Below, in pieces: positions 18,943 to 28,527 of a stretch of 64,000 nucleotides of DNA (positions are counted from its first letter, which is position 1; each line of letters opens with the position of its first letter). The notes beneath the pieces were generated by a model. That model saw only the letters and a list, made by a program, of their open reading frames with translations. It made no database searches and had not been told where the DNA came from. The stretch comes from Defluviitaleaceae bacterium. Lineage in GTDB: Bacteria > Bacillota > Clostridia > Lachnospirales > WQUN01. The translations under genes and the position numbers were made by a program. Where the stretch lies: NCBI GenBank assembly GCA_009780315.1, contig WRAH01000011.1, positions 1 to 64,000 on the forward strand, in the 5' to 3' direction.

Positions 18943-20373
18943 ATGAAAAAAATCGTATTACTCGTGAGCATTCTAATGTTTGCTCTAGTGGCTTTTGCCG
19001 CATGTAACAACGACCCAGAACCAGAACAACCAGTGGTGGAAGCACCAGTAGAGACTCCACCACCAGCTCAAACTGATGAGCCACCAGCAACAGACCAGAC
19101 AGAAGAAGCAGAACAACTTGCATGGACACCCAATGAAATTGGACCAACAATGATGCGTGTAGCATGGTGGGGCGGAGATGCACGTCACAATGCAGTGAAC
19201 GCAGCACTTGAACTCTTCATGGACCGTTATCCACACATCATGATTCAACCAGAATATGGTGCATTTGGTGGATACCTTGATACTCTTCAATTGCAAATGG
19301 CAGCACAAGACGAGCCAGACCTGTTTTTGTCTAACTATGCTTGGGTACATGCACTCGGCAGCGGTAATAATGCTTTTGCAAATTTGAATGATTTTGCACA
19401 CATTATTGACCTTGACGAATGGTCACCTGCACTTCGTGCATTTACCACAACAGCTGATGGCGAACTTGCTGGTGTACCCCATGGTATTACAGGCCGCGTA
19501 ATCATCTATAATCAAGAATTGCTTGCAGCCCATGGCAGAACGTCTTTCCCTGCAACATTTGACGAATGGGTTGAATGGGGTATTGAAGTTGCAGAAGGTA
19601 ACTTAGCCATTGACGCTGGTGACAATACCTATGCTTTCTTCCCAGTTGGCCCAGAAACCATGGATATTGTAGTGCTTACAATGATTTACAATCACTTTAA
19701 TACAAACCTTCAAGCCAATGGTCAAATTTTGCCAACCATCGACCAAGTTGAATATGTATTTAATGTGCTTGGACGTATGATTGAAACAGGTACACTTCCT
19801 ACACTTGACCAACAAGAAGGCGTAACCGATATCTTCACACCAGTTTGGATGAGCCAACGTGGTGGTGCGTCATTCGCTTGGGTAGGTAATATTTTCATGG
19901 AAGGCGGCGCATTTGGTGACAATAGCCAAGAAGATGGAATCATTGAAGGTCTTGGCGTTGCGTTGCTTCCAGCTGTTGAAGCAGGCGGAACCAGACATTC
20001 TATGCAACGTCCTTCTCTAGTACACGCTATTTCAAGAAACACAGATAATCCTTACCTTGCAGCATACCTTCTTAACTTCCTCTATACAGATGAAGAAGCA
20101 CTATCTATCCTGGGTAATGCATTTGGTATTCCTCTCAGTGAAACAGCTGCTTATGTATTTGAGCGTGACGGCGGTTCATGGGGATTACAAGCAGAAGGTT
20201 TTGCACTACTTGAAGCAAACCAAGGCACAATGTGTCCACTGTTTGAAGACCCAAATCTTCGCCCACACCGCGTAGCTGCTATTGAAGCATTCCGTGCAGG
20301 TACAGCGAATGCCCGTGAAGCCGCTACAAGATGGGTAGAAGACCAACAATATTCACTTTCACAAATGCAATAA
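18943..20373 (+). CDS. Sugar ABC transporter substrate-binding lipoprotein
   Basis: Family 1 extracellular solute-binding lipoprotein of 476 aa. The signal peptide ends in a lipobox (AFAAC, Cys about residue 21), followed by a Pro/Glu/Thr-rich linker to about residue 65 that lifts the binding domain from the membrane. The mature domain has the usual family pattern (MRVAWWGGDARHNAVNAALE). With the two permeases downstream it forms an importer whose cargo, from the operon content, is probably oligogalacturonides or rhamnogalacturonan fragments; the ligand is inferred. Codon use and GC look slightly higher than the neighbours, as is common for highly expressed genes. Confidence 0.9.
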   Translation: MKKIVLLVSILMFALVAFAACNNDPEPEQPVVEAPVETPPPAQTDEPPATDQTEEAEQLAWTPNEIGPTMMRVAWWGGDARHNAVNAALELFMDRYPHIMIQPEYGAFGGYLDTLQLQMAAQDEPDLFLSNYAWVHALGSGNNAFANLNDFAHIIDLDEWSPALRAFTTTADGELAGVPHGITGRVIIYNQELLAAHGRTSFPATFDEWVEWGIEVAEGNLAIDAGDNTYAFFPVGPETMDIVVLTMIYNHFNTNLQANGQILPTIDQVEYVFNVLGRMIETGTLPTLDQQEGVTDIFTPVWMSQRGGASFAWVGNIFMEGGAFGDNSQEDGIIEGLGVALLPAVEAGGTRHSMQRPSLVHAISRNTDNPYLAAYLLNFLYTDEEALSILGNAFGIPLSETAAYVFERDGGSWGLQAEGFALLEANQGTMCPLFEDPNLRPHRVAAIEAFRAGTANAREAATRWVEDQQYSLSQMQ

Positions 20374-20409
20374 GTAAAAAATTAATTTTTTTGAATTAGG
20401 GGTGGCCAT

Positions 20410-21312
20410 ATGGCACGGAAAAAGAAGTTTAATAAATCCGCACTAACACCTTACTTGCTGCTGTTGCCATGGTTTTTTGGCATAGGGCTGTTTAGGTTAT
20501 ATCCCATGGTTGCATCGTTTTGGTATAGTCTGCACGATGTAGATATTATACAAGACACAATGGAATGGCGTGGTTTTGCCCATTACCAAACCCTTTTGTT
20601 TGGTGACGGCCCAACCAATGCACATTTTTGGGATTCTGTTTGGGCTACCCTAAGATATGTAATTTTTGGTACACCTGCTGTTTTAGTTACAGCATTCTTT
20701 GTTGCATTTATTTTGAACTTTAAATTAAAGGGTGTAAATCTCTTTAGAACAGCCTACTACATTCCCTCCATTTTGGGAGGGAATGTAGCTGTGGCTCTGG
20801 TATGGCGTCAACTTTTTGCAGGAAATGGGCCCATCAATGCTGTACTTGGTATTTTTGGTTTAGAGTCCGTTGCTTGGCTGACTAACCCAACATTTGCACC
20901 TTTTGTGTTGGTATTGCTTTCTGCATGGCAGTTTGGTTCAGTGATGTTAATTTTCCTTGCTGCATTGCAAAATGTTTCACCTAGTTTATATGAAGCCGCT
21001 TCTATTGACGGTGCGAAAAAAGTAAGGCAGTTATTTTCAATTACACTGCCCATTATTACTCCGGTTCTTTTGTTTAATTCTGTTAACGTATTACTTAGGC
21101 ATTTCCAAGAGTTTAACGCGGCAATGCTTATCACACAACGGGGGCCAACCCGTGCTACAGACTTTATGAATATTTTGATTTATGACTTCGCCTTTTTAAG
21201 AAGACAATTTGGTATGGCATCTGCAATGACTTGGATGTTGCTTGCCGCCATTGGCTTACTCACTTTGATTTTGTTTTTCTCATCCAAGCATTGGGTGCAT
21301 TATAACGATTAG
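20410..21312 (+). CDS. Sugar ABC transporter permease (MalF/LplB type)
   Basis: Inner-membrane component of 300 aa with six predicted helices and the ABC-permease coupling motif EAASIDGAKKVRQLFSITLP, which docks with the ATPase. ATG 20410 follows AGGGGTGG. It pairs with the second permease 12 nt downstream. No ATPase gene is present in the operon, implying use of a shared MsmX/UgpC-type ATPase encoded elsewhere, as is known for many Firmicutes sugar importers. Confidence 0.93.
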   Translation: MARKKKFNKSALTPYLLLLPWFFGIGLFRLYPMVASFWYSLHDVDIIQDTMEWRGFAHYQTLLFGDGPTNAHFWDSVWATLRYVIFGTPAVLVTAFFVAFILNFKLKGVNLFRTAYYIPSILGGNVAVALVWRQLFAGNGPINAVLGIFGLESVAWLTNPTFAPFVLVLLSAWQFGSVMLIFLAALQNVSPSLYEAASIDGAKKVRQLFSITLPIITPVLLFNSVNVLLRHFQEFNAAMLITQRGPTRATDFMNILIYDFAFLRRQFGMASAMTWMLLAAIGLLTLILFFSSKHWVHYND

Positions 21313-21324
21313 GAGGCGAGTCGA

Positions 21325-22176
21325 ATGACTAAAAAAGCACAAATTAACGCGACATTGCGTTATATTATTCTAATTGCTGTAGGGCTTATACTGATATATC
21401 CCTTATTGTGGATGATTGGCTCTTCATTTAAAGAAAATGAGCATATATTTGGTAGCCTTGCAATTTTGCCGCCTGCTGGATATTGGCGTTTTGACCATTT
21501 CAGCAATGCATGGCAACTTTCTACTACGCGAACCATGATATTTTATTATATGAACACACTAAGATTCTTAATTCCTCGTGTGGTTGGTACAGTTGTATCT
21601 TGTACACTGGTTGCATTTGCAATTGGCAGATTTAATTTTCCAGGGAAAAAGATTTTCTTTACGCTAGTGCTGGCTACCATGCTTATGCCGGAGCTTGCTT
21701 TCCGTATTCCAATTTTTCTTTTGTACAATGACCTTGGACTTGTGAATACCTTTGCAGCATTGTATATTCATGATTTCTTTGGGGTAAATTCTTTCTTTGT
21801 ATTCATGATTATTCAGTTTATGAGAACAATTCCTCGTGAACTTGACGAGGCTAGTAAAATTGACGGTTGCGGGCCTTTACGCACGTTGTTTTATGTATTA
21901 GTCCCTGTGCTAAGACCCATTATTATTACAGTTGGGCTTCTAACATTTATGTGGGGTATGAATGATTTACAAGGCCCACTCATTTTCTTACATTCCCCAG
22001 TCAATAATGTACTGGCTCAAGGGCTTTCTAATTTGATTCAAGTATATGAAGAAGTGCCTCAATTTGGGCGTAGTTTTGCGGCGGCACTTATGGGCTTGCT
22101 TCCAACCATTGCAATTTTCTTCACATGTAGCAGATACTTTGTAGAGGGCGTAACTCAGTCCGGCGGTAAGGAGTAG
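21325..22176 (+). CDS. Sugar ABC transporter permease (MalG/YtcP type)
   Basis: Second permease of the importer, 283 aa, six predicted helices, with the coupling motif ELDEASKIDGCGPLRTLFYV near residue 172. AGGAGG precedes the ATG. It lies between the first permease and a small membrane protein gene that begins 4 nt after its stop, so all are likely on one mRNA. Confidence 0.93.
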   Translation: MTKKAQINATLRYIILIAVGLILIYPLLWMIGSSFKENEHIFGSLAILPPAGYWRFDHFSNAWQLSTTRTMIFYYMNTLRFLIPRVVGTVVSCTLVAFAIGRFNFPGKKIFFTLVLATMLMPELAFRIPIFLLYNDLGLVNTFAALYIHDFFGVNSFFVFMIIQFMRTIPRELDEASKIDGCGPLRTLFYVLVPVLRPIIITVGLLTFMWGMNDLQGPLIFLHSPVNNVLAQGLSNLIQVYEEVPQFGRSFAAALMGLLPTIAIFFTCSRYFVEGVTQSGGKE

Positions 22177-22179
22177 ACT

Positions 22180-22722
22180 ATGGATCAACGACTTGTAAAA
22201 CCTATTTTTTGGCCTATGCTTATTGTTTCCAGCGTCTTCTTGGCAGCATTTATGTTTTTTCTTATAGGCGGTATGATAAATAGCCGTGGAGAAGATTATT
22301 TTATTGCTGGGCTTATTGGCATTGTATTTTTCTTAGCTGCAAGAACGGTGCAAAAGAATGTAGTAGAACCATCAACACTTGCCACAGGGCTTATGTTTAT
22401 TGTTCCAGCTGTTGTAGGGCTTTGTATTATCTTAATGCACTATCAACTGATGGCTATTGACTTTGAAGCTTTTGCTGTACACAGAATGCCCCTTTTAGGT
22501 GACTTACAGTATTTGCAAAATGGAATAGGTCATATTTTCAGCTATTTAAGCCATGTTCAAACAATTTCTGGATATGATTTTCCTGTGCCTGAAGAATTGT
22601 TGAGCGCGTTCTATTTATCTGGCGGTATTATTGCTGCTGTAGTATTTGTTGTGGTGCAGTGTGTTACATGCTTCTTGCTTTTTGTAGGTACTAAACCTGA
22701 AAAGAAAGACCACAGACATTAA
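22180..22722 (+). CDS. Small multi-pass membrane protein of unknown function
   Basis: 180-aa protein with about four hydrophobic segments (residues 10-30, 40-55, 65-85, 145-172) and a charged C-terminal tail. No family was recognised. It follows the permease gene by 3 nt with AAGGAG upstream, and precedes an RDD protein, so it is probably made with the importer. It might be an accessory membrane factor; there is no direct support for that. Confidence 0.75.
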   Translation: MDQRLVKPIFWPMLIVSSVFLAAFMFFLIGGMINSRGEDYFIAGLIGIVFFLAARTVQKNVVEPSTLATGLMFIVPAVVGLCIILMHYQLMAIDFEAFAVHRMPLLGDLQYLQNGIGHIFSYLSHVQTISGYDFPVPEELLSAFYLSGGIIAAVVFVVVQCVTCFLLFVGTKPEKKDHRH

Positions 22723-22753
22723 AAGGCTTACGCCACTAAGGGAAGTGTGACTA

Positions 22754-23152
22754 ATGCTGATTATAAAAAGATTGATGGCAAATATGGTAGACATTGCTGT
22801 TTTCCTAGCCCTTATCCTTTTATTCTTCATGGTTATACTTCCTTTTTTTGATGATTTTTTACGTCCTGATGGGGAGTATTTAAGCTTGCCTATCGCAGGG
22901 GTAGTACTTGTCCTTGTACTTTTAATCAATTTTGCAGTGCAATATCCTTTTATGGTGATTAACCAGACGATTGGCAAAGCCTTTTTTGGTTTACGTATTG
23001 TTTCTACAAATAATAACCGTCCAATGACTTTTTGGATTGTTTTTCAACGAGAATTATTCGCCAAAGTTTTTACCATGTATTTAATGGCGATACCTGTGAT
23101 TTTTGGTAGACAAGGGCAACATGATGTTGCCTGTGAAACGGAAGTGGTGTAA
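22754..23152 (+). CDS. RDD-family membrane protein
   Basis: 132-aa membrane protein of the RDD family: LMANMVDIAVF matches the N-terminal motif, and QTIGKAFFGLRIVS is the mid-protein signature. Three hydrophobic segments are visible. RDD proteins have ill-defined roles; some have been linked to Na+/H+ exchange. Its place inside a pectin operon is unusual. AAGGGAAG precedes the ATG; GH28 follows immediately. Confidence 0.8.
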   Translation: MLIIKRLMANMVDIAVFLALILLFFMVILPFFDDFLRPDGEYLSLPIAGVVLVLVLLINFAVQYPFMVINQTIGKAFFGLRIVSTNNNRPMTFWIVFQRELFAKVFTMYLMAIPVIFGRQGQHDVACETEVV

Positions 23153-23155
23153 TTG

Positions 23156-24679
23156 ATGAAAATAAACATGCTGAAAGTGACTGCTTTCGGCTTTATTTTT
23201 GAATTGGATAGTTGTTCATGTTATTTTGCTGAAAATCTGAATATTTATCTTAACGGACAATTTTATATGACAATGAACACAAATGTATGTAGCTTACTAT
23301 CATTAAAAAGTGATACGGCTTATGAGGTGCTTATTAAAGGACTGAATGAAGATATTATTTTTAGTGTAAGGACTTTGAAACCTGACTTTGTAATCAATGT
23401 CAAAGACTATAACGCTACTGGTAATGGGGTCGCGTGTGATACCTCTGCAATCAATATGGCAATTTATACTGCACCTGTTGGCTCAATTGTTTATATCCCC
23501 CCAGGGAAATATCTCGTTGACCAAGTTTTGTTAAAAAGCGGCGTGGATATTTATTTAGAACGAGGCGCGGTTATCTGTCAAAGTACGAACCGTCAAAAAC
23601 TGGCTGTTTTAAAAGGCTATCAAAAAAATTATGACCATAGTGATACGACTATCAATGCATCTTGGGAAGGTCATCCATTGGACTGTTACGCTAGTCTGAT
23701 TTATGGCAAAGACGTGGAGAATATACACATCTTTGGTGAGGGCGTTATTGACGGAAATGGGGACATCGGTGGATTTTGGCAAAATCCAAAAGTGAAAAAT
23801 ATTGCATTCCGTCCAAAAAATATTTTCCTTGTCCACTGCAAAAATATTGAAATCAGCGGAATCACGTCAATGAACAGTGCATCATGGAATATTCACCCAT
23901 TTTACTGTGATGATGTGATTTTAAGATGTCTAAAGGTTGAAAGTATTGAAGACTCACCAAATACTGACGGCATTAACCCGGAAAGTTGCCATAATGTAGA
24001 TATTATTGGTTGTCATTTCAGTGTTGGAGATGATTGCATTGCTATAAAAGCAGGTAAGTATTACATGAGTACTGCTCACTTGCGTCCTACGCGGAATGTA
24101 AATATCCGTCAGTGCTTTATGGAAAAAGGGCATGGCGGGGTGGTTATTGGTTCAGAAATGAGTTGTGGTGTATATAATACTTCCGTTTCTCACTGCCTTT
24201 TCCGTGAAACTGACCGTGGGCTTCGTATCAAAACCCGCCGTGGACGGGGTAAAGAAGCCATTATAGATGGTATTACATTTCAAAATGTTAAAATGGAGCG
24301 GGTAAAACATTGTTTTGTGGTTAATATGTTTTACAATTGTGACCCAGATGGTAAGAGCGATTATGTACGAAGCAAAGCATTTCGCATAAGGGATGAAATG
24401 ACACCTACAATAAAAAACATGTCATTAAGCAAAATCATAGCAGAAGAAATCACAGGAAGCGCGATATTTATTTATGGCTTACCGGAAAGTCAAGTGACAG
24501 GTGTGGAAGTAAACAGTAGTACGTTCTCATTTGCTGACGACTCACAACGTGTCCACGAATGTCCAGCCATGATGGATGATTTTGAAATAATAAATGACTT
24601 AGGTATTTATATAAAAAATGCAGAAAACATGTGTATAGAAAATAATCATATTATTGGGAGGGCAATATGCAAATATTAG
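23156..24679 (+). CDS. Glycoside hydrolase family 28 (polygalacturonase-like), cytoplasmic
   Basis: Right-handed beta-helix hydrolase of 507 aa acting on galacturonan or rhamnogalacturonan chains. GH28 signatures are visible in order: SPNTDGIN (about residue 268), GDDCIAIKAG (about 292), GHGGVVIGSEM (about 322) and RGLRIKTRRGRG (about 356), supplying the catalytic Asp residues, the His and the RIK substrate site. An N-terminal segment of about 80 residues looks like a small beta domain. There is no signal peptide, so it should act on imported oligosaccharides inside the cell. ATG 23156 is chosen over the TTG three bases earlier. The end overlaps the GH105 gene by 13 nt. Confidence 0.92.
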   Translation: MKINMLKVTAFGFIFELDSCSCYFAENLNIYLNGQFYMTMNTNVCSLLSLKSDTAYEVLIKGLNEDIIFSVRTLKPDFVINVKDYNATGNGVACDTSAINMAIYTAPVGSIVYIPPGKYLVDQVLLKSGVDIYLERGAVICQSTNRQKLAVLKGYQKNYDHSDTTINASWEGHPLDCYASLIYGKDVENIHIFGEGVIDGNGDIGGFWQNPKVKNIAFRPKNIFLVHCKNIEISGITSMNSASWNIHPFYCDDVILRCLKVESIEDSPNTDGINPESCHNVDIIGCHFSVGDDCIAIKAGKYYMSTAHLRPTRNVNIRQCFMEKGHGGVVIGSEMSCGVYNTSVSHCLFRETDRGLRIKTRRGRGKEAIIDGITFQNVKMERVKHCFVVNMFYNCDPDGKSDYVRSKAFRIRDEMTPTIKNMSLSKIIAEEITGSAIFIYGLPESQVTGVEVNSSTFSFADDSQRVHECPAMMDDFEIINDLGIYIKNAENMCIENNHIIGRAICKY

Positions 24680-25824
24680 AATTTGTAGATGGATTATTAG
24701 CAACATCAACGCCGGCTACACCTGCTTGGAATGTAGAATTTACCTCATCAGGCAAAGCACCAAAGTGGAATTATATTGATGGTTGTATGATGAAAGCAAT
24801 CATGGATTTATTTCATGCTACAGGCAATATGAAATATTTTGATTTTGTGAAACAGTACATTGACTTTTATGTAGATGAAGATGGGAAAATTCTTGGTTTT
24901 GAGGTGGAAGAATATAATTGTGATAATATTAACATGGGCAAAGTGCTGTTTGACTTGTATCATGCCACCAAGGAAGAAAAATATAAAAAAGCCATTGAGC
25001 TTCAATATGTTCAGTTGGAAACCCACCCAAGGGTAAATGTGGGCAACTTTTGGCATAAAAAAATCTACCCAAACCAAATATGGTTAGATGGTTTGTACAT
25101 GGTTCAACCGCTTTTTATGGAATATGATATGTTATTTAATCAACGCAAAAACTATAAAGATTCTTTTAATCAATTTAAAAATGTTTACGAAATCATGCGT
25201 GACCCTGTAACGGGGCTTTATTTCCATGGCTATGACGAGTCTCGGGAAATATTTTGGGCAGATAAGACAACAGGGTTAAGCCTTAATTTTTGGACACGTT
25301 CTATTGGATGGTTTGCAATGGCACTGGTGGATACCGCAGAAAAACTTGACGAGCAGTTTTTCCATGAATATGAAACTTTGCAAAAATATCTAAAGGAACT
25401 TTTAGATGGGGTAATGAAATTTCAAGACCCCAAAACCAAACTGTTTTATCAAGTCACTAACATGGGGGAACGTGATGGCAATTATCTGGAAACTAGTGGT
25501 TCTGCGGCTATTGCCTATGCTTTGATGAAGGGCGCACGGCTTGGATACATTCCTTCATATTATTACGACCAAGGCAAAGAAATTTTTGATGCAATCGTTG
25601 CCCACAAGTTAGTGATGTCTGAAAATGAATTTGTGCTTAAAGATGTATGTCTTGTGGCAGGGCTTGGCGGAATGCCTGGTCATGGTGACTATAAATTGCG
25701 TGATGGCACATATGAATATTATATCTCCGAGCCACGGGTGAACAATGACGCTAAAGGACTTGCACCCTTTTTGTTCTCATATGCGGAGATAGTAAGACAT
25801 GAGCAGAAAGGTGAAAATACATGA
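24667..25824 (+). CDS. Glycoside hydrolase family 105 (unsaturated uronyl hydrolase)
   Basis: (alpha/alpha)6-barrel enzyme of 385 aa related to YteR/YesR, removing the unsaturated uronic acid from the end of lyase-generated pectin disaccharides. The general-acid Asp is probably in WLDGLYMVQPLF near residue 142; other family blocks are FWTRSIGWFAMAL and the LETSGSAAIAYALMKG segment. No signal peptide, hence cytosolic. Its product, 4-deoxy-5-ketouronate, feeds the kduI and kduD genes downstream. It overlaps the GH28 gene and ends in a 4-nt overlap with the next gene. Confidence 0.9.
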   Translation: MQILEFVDGLLATSTPATPAWNVEFTSSGKAPKWNYIDGCMMKAIMDLFHATGNMKYFDFVKQYIDFYVDEDGKILGFEVEEYNCDNINMGKVLFDLYHATKEEKYKKAIELQYVQLETHPRVNVGNFWHKKIYPNQIWLDGLYMVQPLFMEYDMLFNQRKNYKDSFNQFKNVYEIMRDPVTGLYFHGYDESREIFWADKTTGLSLNFWTRSIGWFAMALVDTAEKLDEQFFHEYETLQKYLKELLDGVMKFQDPKTKLFYQVTNMGERDGNYLETSGSAAIAYALMKGARLGYIPSYYYDQGKEIFDAIVAHKLVMSENEFVLKDVCLVAGLGGMPGHGDYKLRDGTYEYYISEPRVNNDAKGLAPFLFSYAEIVRHEQKGENT

Positions 25825-26639
25825 AAATTGGAGTAAGAGCCCATGATTTTGGGCGGCAATCAGCCAAATCATTGGCGGGAAATATTAAAAACGCAGGGTT
25901 TGAATGTACACAGCTTGCCCCTGCCAAGGCAATTGAAGGGATTAACAGCTTCGCAGATATTACTGAACGTCATCTGGAGATTATTCAAGAGGTTTTTGAT
26001 AAAGCAGATTTAGAAATAACCGTTTTAGGCTGTTACATCGAGCCATCACTCATAGACAATGAAGAACGTCTAAAGCATGTAGAAATTTTTAGAAATAATA
26101 TTGTATATGCGAAACAGTTAAACATTCCCATTGTTGGCACAGAAACGACCCATATGGATATTAACGCACCGACAGACTATCGAGAAAAGGTTTATCAATT
26201 GTTAAAAGACAGCGTACTTCGTATGGTCGAAATGGCTGAAAGGGAAAATGTATGGATAGGCATTGAGCCTGTCGCAGAACATACCCTCAATACCCCTGAA
26301 CTTGCCCGCCGTTTACTGGATGAAGTGGGTTCTAAGCAATTAAAAATTATCTTCGACCCCCTCAACTTGGTTCTGCCCAGTACAATCAATCAGCAAGATG
26401 AAATTTACGCAAAAACCATTGCGCTTCTAGGGGAAGAAGTCGTAGCCATGCATATTAAGGATACAGTTATTGAAAACAATGAAAAAACATGGCGTAATAT
26501 TGGCGCAGGTGTGATCAATTATAAGCCAATCATCAATTGGTTAAAACAAAGCAAGCCTAATATGCGCCTACTGCGTGAAGGCGTAGCCATGGACAGTTAC
26601 AAAAAAGATTTGGAAGTCATGAAACAACTCATAAAATAA
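25821..26639 (+). CDS. Sugar phosphate isomerase/epimerase (TIM barrel)
   Basis: 272-aa protein of the xylose isomerase-like TIM-barrel (AP_endonuc_2) family. Metal-ligand type residues appear in VGTETTHMD, WIGIEPVAEH, KIIFDPLNLV and VVAMHIKD, followed by RNIGAGVINY. The exact substrate cannot be read from sequence. In this position, between GH105 and kduI, it may interconvert a uronate-derived keto-sugar. ATGA overlap with the GH105 gene. Confidence 0.85.
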   Translation: MKIGVRAHDFGRQSAKSLAGNIKNAGFECTQLAPAKAIEGINSFADITERHLEIIQEVFDKADLEITVLGCYIEPSLIDNEERLKHVEIFRNNIVYAKQLNIPIVGTETTHMDINAPTDYREKVYQLLKDSVLRMVEMAERENVWIGIEPVAEHTLNTPELARRLLDEVGSKQLKIIFDPLNLVLPSTINQQDEIYAKTIALLGEEVVAMHIKDTVIENNEKTWRNIGAGVINYKPIINWLKQSKPNMRLLREGVAMDSYKKDLEVMKQLIK

Positions 26640-26652
26640 AGGAGCAATGAAA

Positions 26653-27489
26653 ATGAAACTAGGGATTAGGTATTCAAACCATCCAGAAGATGTAAAAAAG
26701 TACACCACAGAAGATTTGCGCCGTCATTTCCTTATTGAGGAAGTTTTTATCGCTGATGAAGCCAATCTGACGTACTCCCACATTGACCGTATTATCGTTG
26801 GCGGAATCATACCTGTAAAAAAAACGCTAACATTAACCGCAGGCAAAGAAATGGGCGTTGATACATTTTTTGAACGCCGTGAAGGTGGAATAATTAACAT
26901 TGGCGGTAAGGGAATGATTACCATTGACGGCAAAGCCTATGACATGGATTTTCAAGATGGTTTATACATTGGCATGGGTATAAAAGACATTGAATTTACT
27001 GCAAAAGACGCTGCCAATCCGCCAAAATTTTATTTTAATTCTGCACCAGCACATCATGCATACCCAACAACGCTCATTACACTGGAAGCCGCAAAGAAAG
27101 TACACCTTGGTAGTGATGAAACATCAAATAAACGTACAATCAATCAATATGTACATCCTGATGTGGTAAAATCATGCCAGCTAGTCATGGGTATGACTAT
27201 TTTAGCCACAGGCAGTGTGTGGAATACCATGCCAAGCCACACTCACGAGCGTCGTATGGAAGCGTATTTTTATTTTGATATGGATGCAGAAACTCGAGTC
27301 ATCCACCTTATGGGTGAGCCTTCTGAGACGCGTCACATCGTTATGAGTAATGAGGAAGCTGTACTATCTCCAAGCTGGTCTATTCATTCTGGTGTGGGCA
27401 CAGGTCGTTATACATTTATTTGGGGAATGTGCGGCGAAAATATCACCTTTACAGACATGGACCATATTGCTATGGGTGATTTGAAATAA
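26653..27489 (+). CDS. kduI: 5-dehydro-4-deoxy-D-glucuronate isomerase
   Basis: Cupin-type isomerase of about 278 aa converting 4-deoxy-L-threo-5-hexosulose uronate to 2,5-diketo-3-deoxygluconate. The zinc site is visible as MPSHTHERRMEAYFYFDM (HxH..E pattern), and the family block FNSAPAHHAYPTTLI lies before it. Two in-frame ATGs occur six bases apart; the second (26653) has 8-nt spacing to AAAGGAG. It is followed at once by the LacI-type gene. Confidence 0.93.
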   Translation: MKLGIRYSNHPEDVKKYTTEDLRRHFLIEEVFIADEANLTYSHIDRIIVGGIIPVKKTLTLTAGKEMGVDTFFERREGGIINIGGKGMITIDGKAYDMDFQDGLYIGMGIKDIEFTAKDAANPPKFYFNSAPAHHAYPTTLITLEAAKKVHLGSDETSNKRTINQYVHPDVVKSCQLVMGMTILATGSVWNTMPSHTHERRMEAYFYFDMDAETRVIHLMGEPSETRHIVMSNEEAVLSPSWSIHSGVGTGRYTFIWGMCGENITFTDMDHIAMGDLK

Positions 27490-28527
27490 ATGAATCCTGC
27501 CACGATTGAAAGTGTTTCTCAACAGGCAGGTGTCAGTAAAACCACAGTTTCCCGTTACTTAAATGGGAAGTTTGAACACATGTCAGCAAAAACAAAAGCG
27601 CGTATTAAAGAGACAATTGAAGCACTGGATTATCAACCCAATCTTATTGCCCGAAGTTTGAAGTTGAAAAAAACAGGGTTAATTGGTGTCATCGTTCCTG
27701 ATATCATAAATCCTGTGACAGTAAATCTTGTCAAAGGCGTGATTGACCACTGTACCCAAGAAGGCTATCAAGTTGTAATTGCGTCTAGTGACGAACAGTC
27801 AGACAAGGAAAAAGAATATGTATTGTCCATGTTAAATCGTAAAGTTGAAGGCTTAATCGTAAATATTGCAGATTATAACAATTACGATCTATTAAAGACT
27901 TTAACTGAACGGGGTGAAAAAATTGTCTTAGCCGACCGTACAATTTGCGATTCCATTTTAGACATGGTCACAACAGATAATTACAATATGACACGCACTG
28001 TTGTTAAAGCACTATATGAAAAAGGTTATGAAGCTGTAGGTTTTTTTTCACCAGAGCTGCTTAAAAGCAATGTGCGCTTAACACGCTATAATGCTTTTCT
28101 AGATGAATCAGCGGGAAAATTAGCATATTTGCTTCACAATGAGAACGAATATAAAAAGGCTATTCAAGACTTTTTAAGTAAAACTCAAGGAAAAAAAGCT
28201 GCTATTTTCGCATCAACACCAATGTCTTTGCTGAATGTAGTGAGTGGAATCCATGAACTGAATTTAAAAACACCAGAAGACATTGGTATTTGTGGATATG
28301 ATAATTTACCGTGGACAAAACTTGTAGGCGGTGGCATATCTGTAGTGGAGCAACCCCTTTATGAAGTAGGTTGGGAAAGTGCAAAAATCCTAATCGACCG
28401 CATAAAAAATGGAATAGATAATCCTGTAAAATATGTAGAATTAAAATCAAAACTCATTTTAAGAAATTCAACTGGAGATAATGTGACTGTCAATCAGTCG
28501 TGGAAGGAGATTATTAAAAATGACTAA
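27490..28527 (+). CDS. LacI-family transcriptional regulator (KdgR-like)
   Basis: 345-aa repressor-type protein. The HTH covers residues 4-25 (TIESVSQQAGVSKTTVSRYLN), the hinge helix LIARSLK follows, and the periplasmic-binding-like effector domain starts at GLIGVIVPDI. The operon position between kduI and kduD suggests that it senses a uronate intermediate, probably 2-keto-3-deoxygluconate, and controls this operon; effector and site are inferred. The gene begins directly after the kduI stop with no separate ribosome binding site and overlaps kduD by 8 nt. Confidence 0.92.
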   Translation: MNPATIESVSQQAGVSKTTVSRYLNGKFEHMSAKTKARIKETIEALDYQPNLIARSLKLKKTGLIGVIVPDIINPVTVNLVKGVIDHCTQEGYQVVIASSDEQSDKEKEYVLSMLNRKVEGLIVNIADYNNYDLLKTLTERGEKIVLADRTICDSILDMVTTDNYNMTRTVVKALYEKGYEAVGFFSPELLKSNVRLTRYNAFLDESAGKLAYLLHNENEYKKAIQDFLSKTQGKKAAIFASTPMSLLNVVSGIHELNLKTPEDIGICGYDNLPWTKLVGGGISVVEQPLYEVGWESAKILIDRIKNGIDNPVKYVELKSKLILRNSTGDNVTVNQSWKEIIKND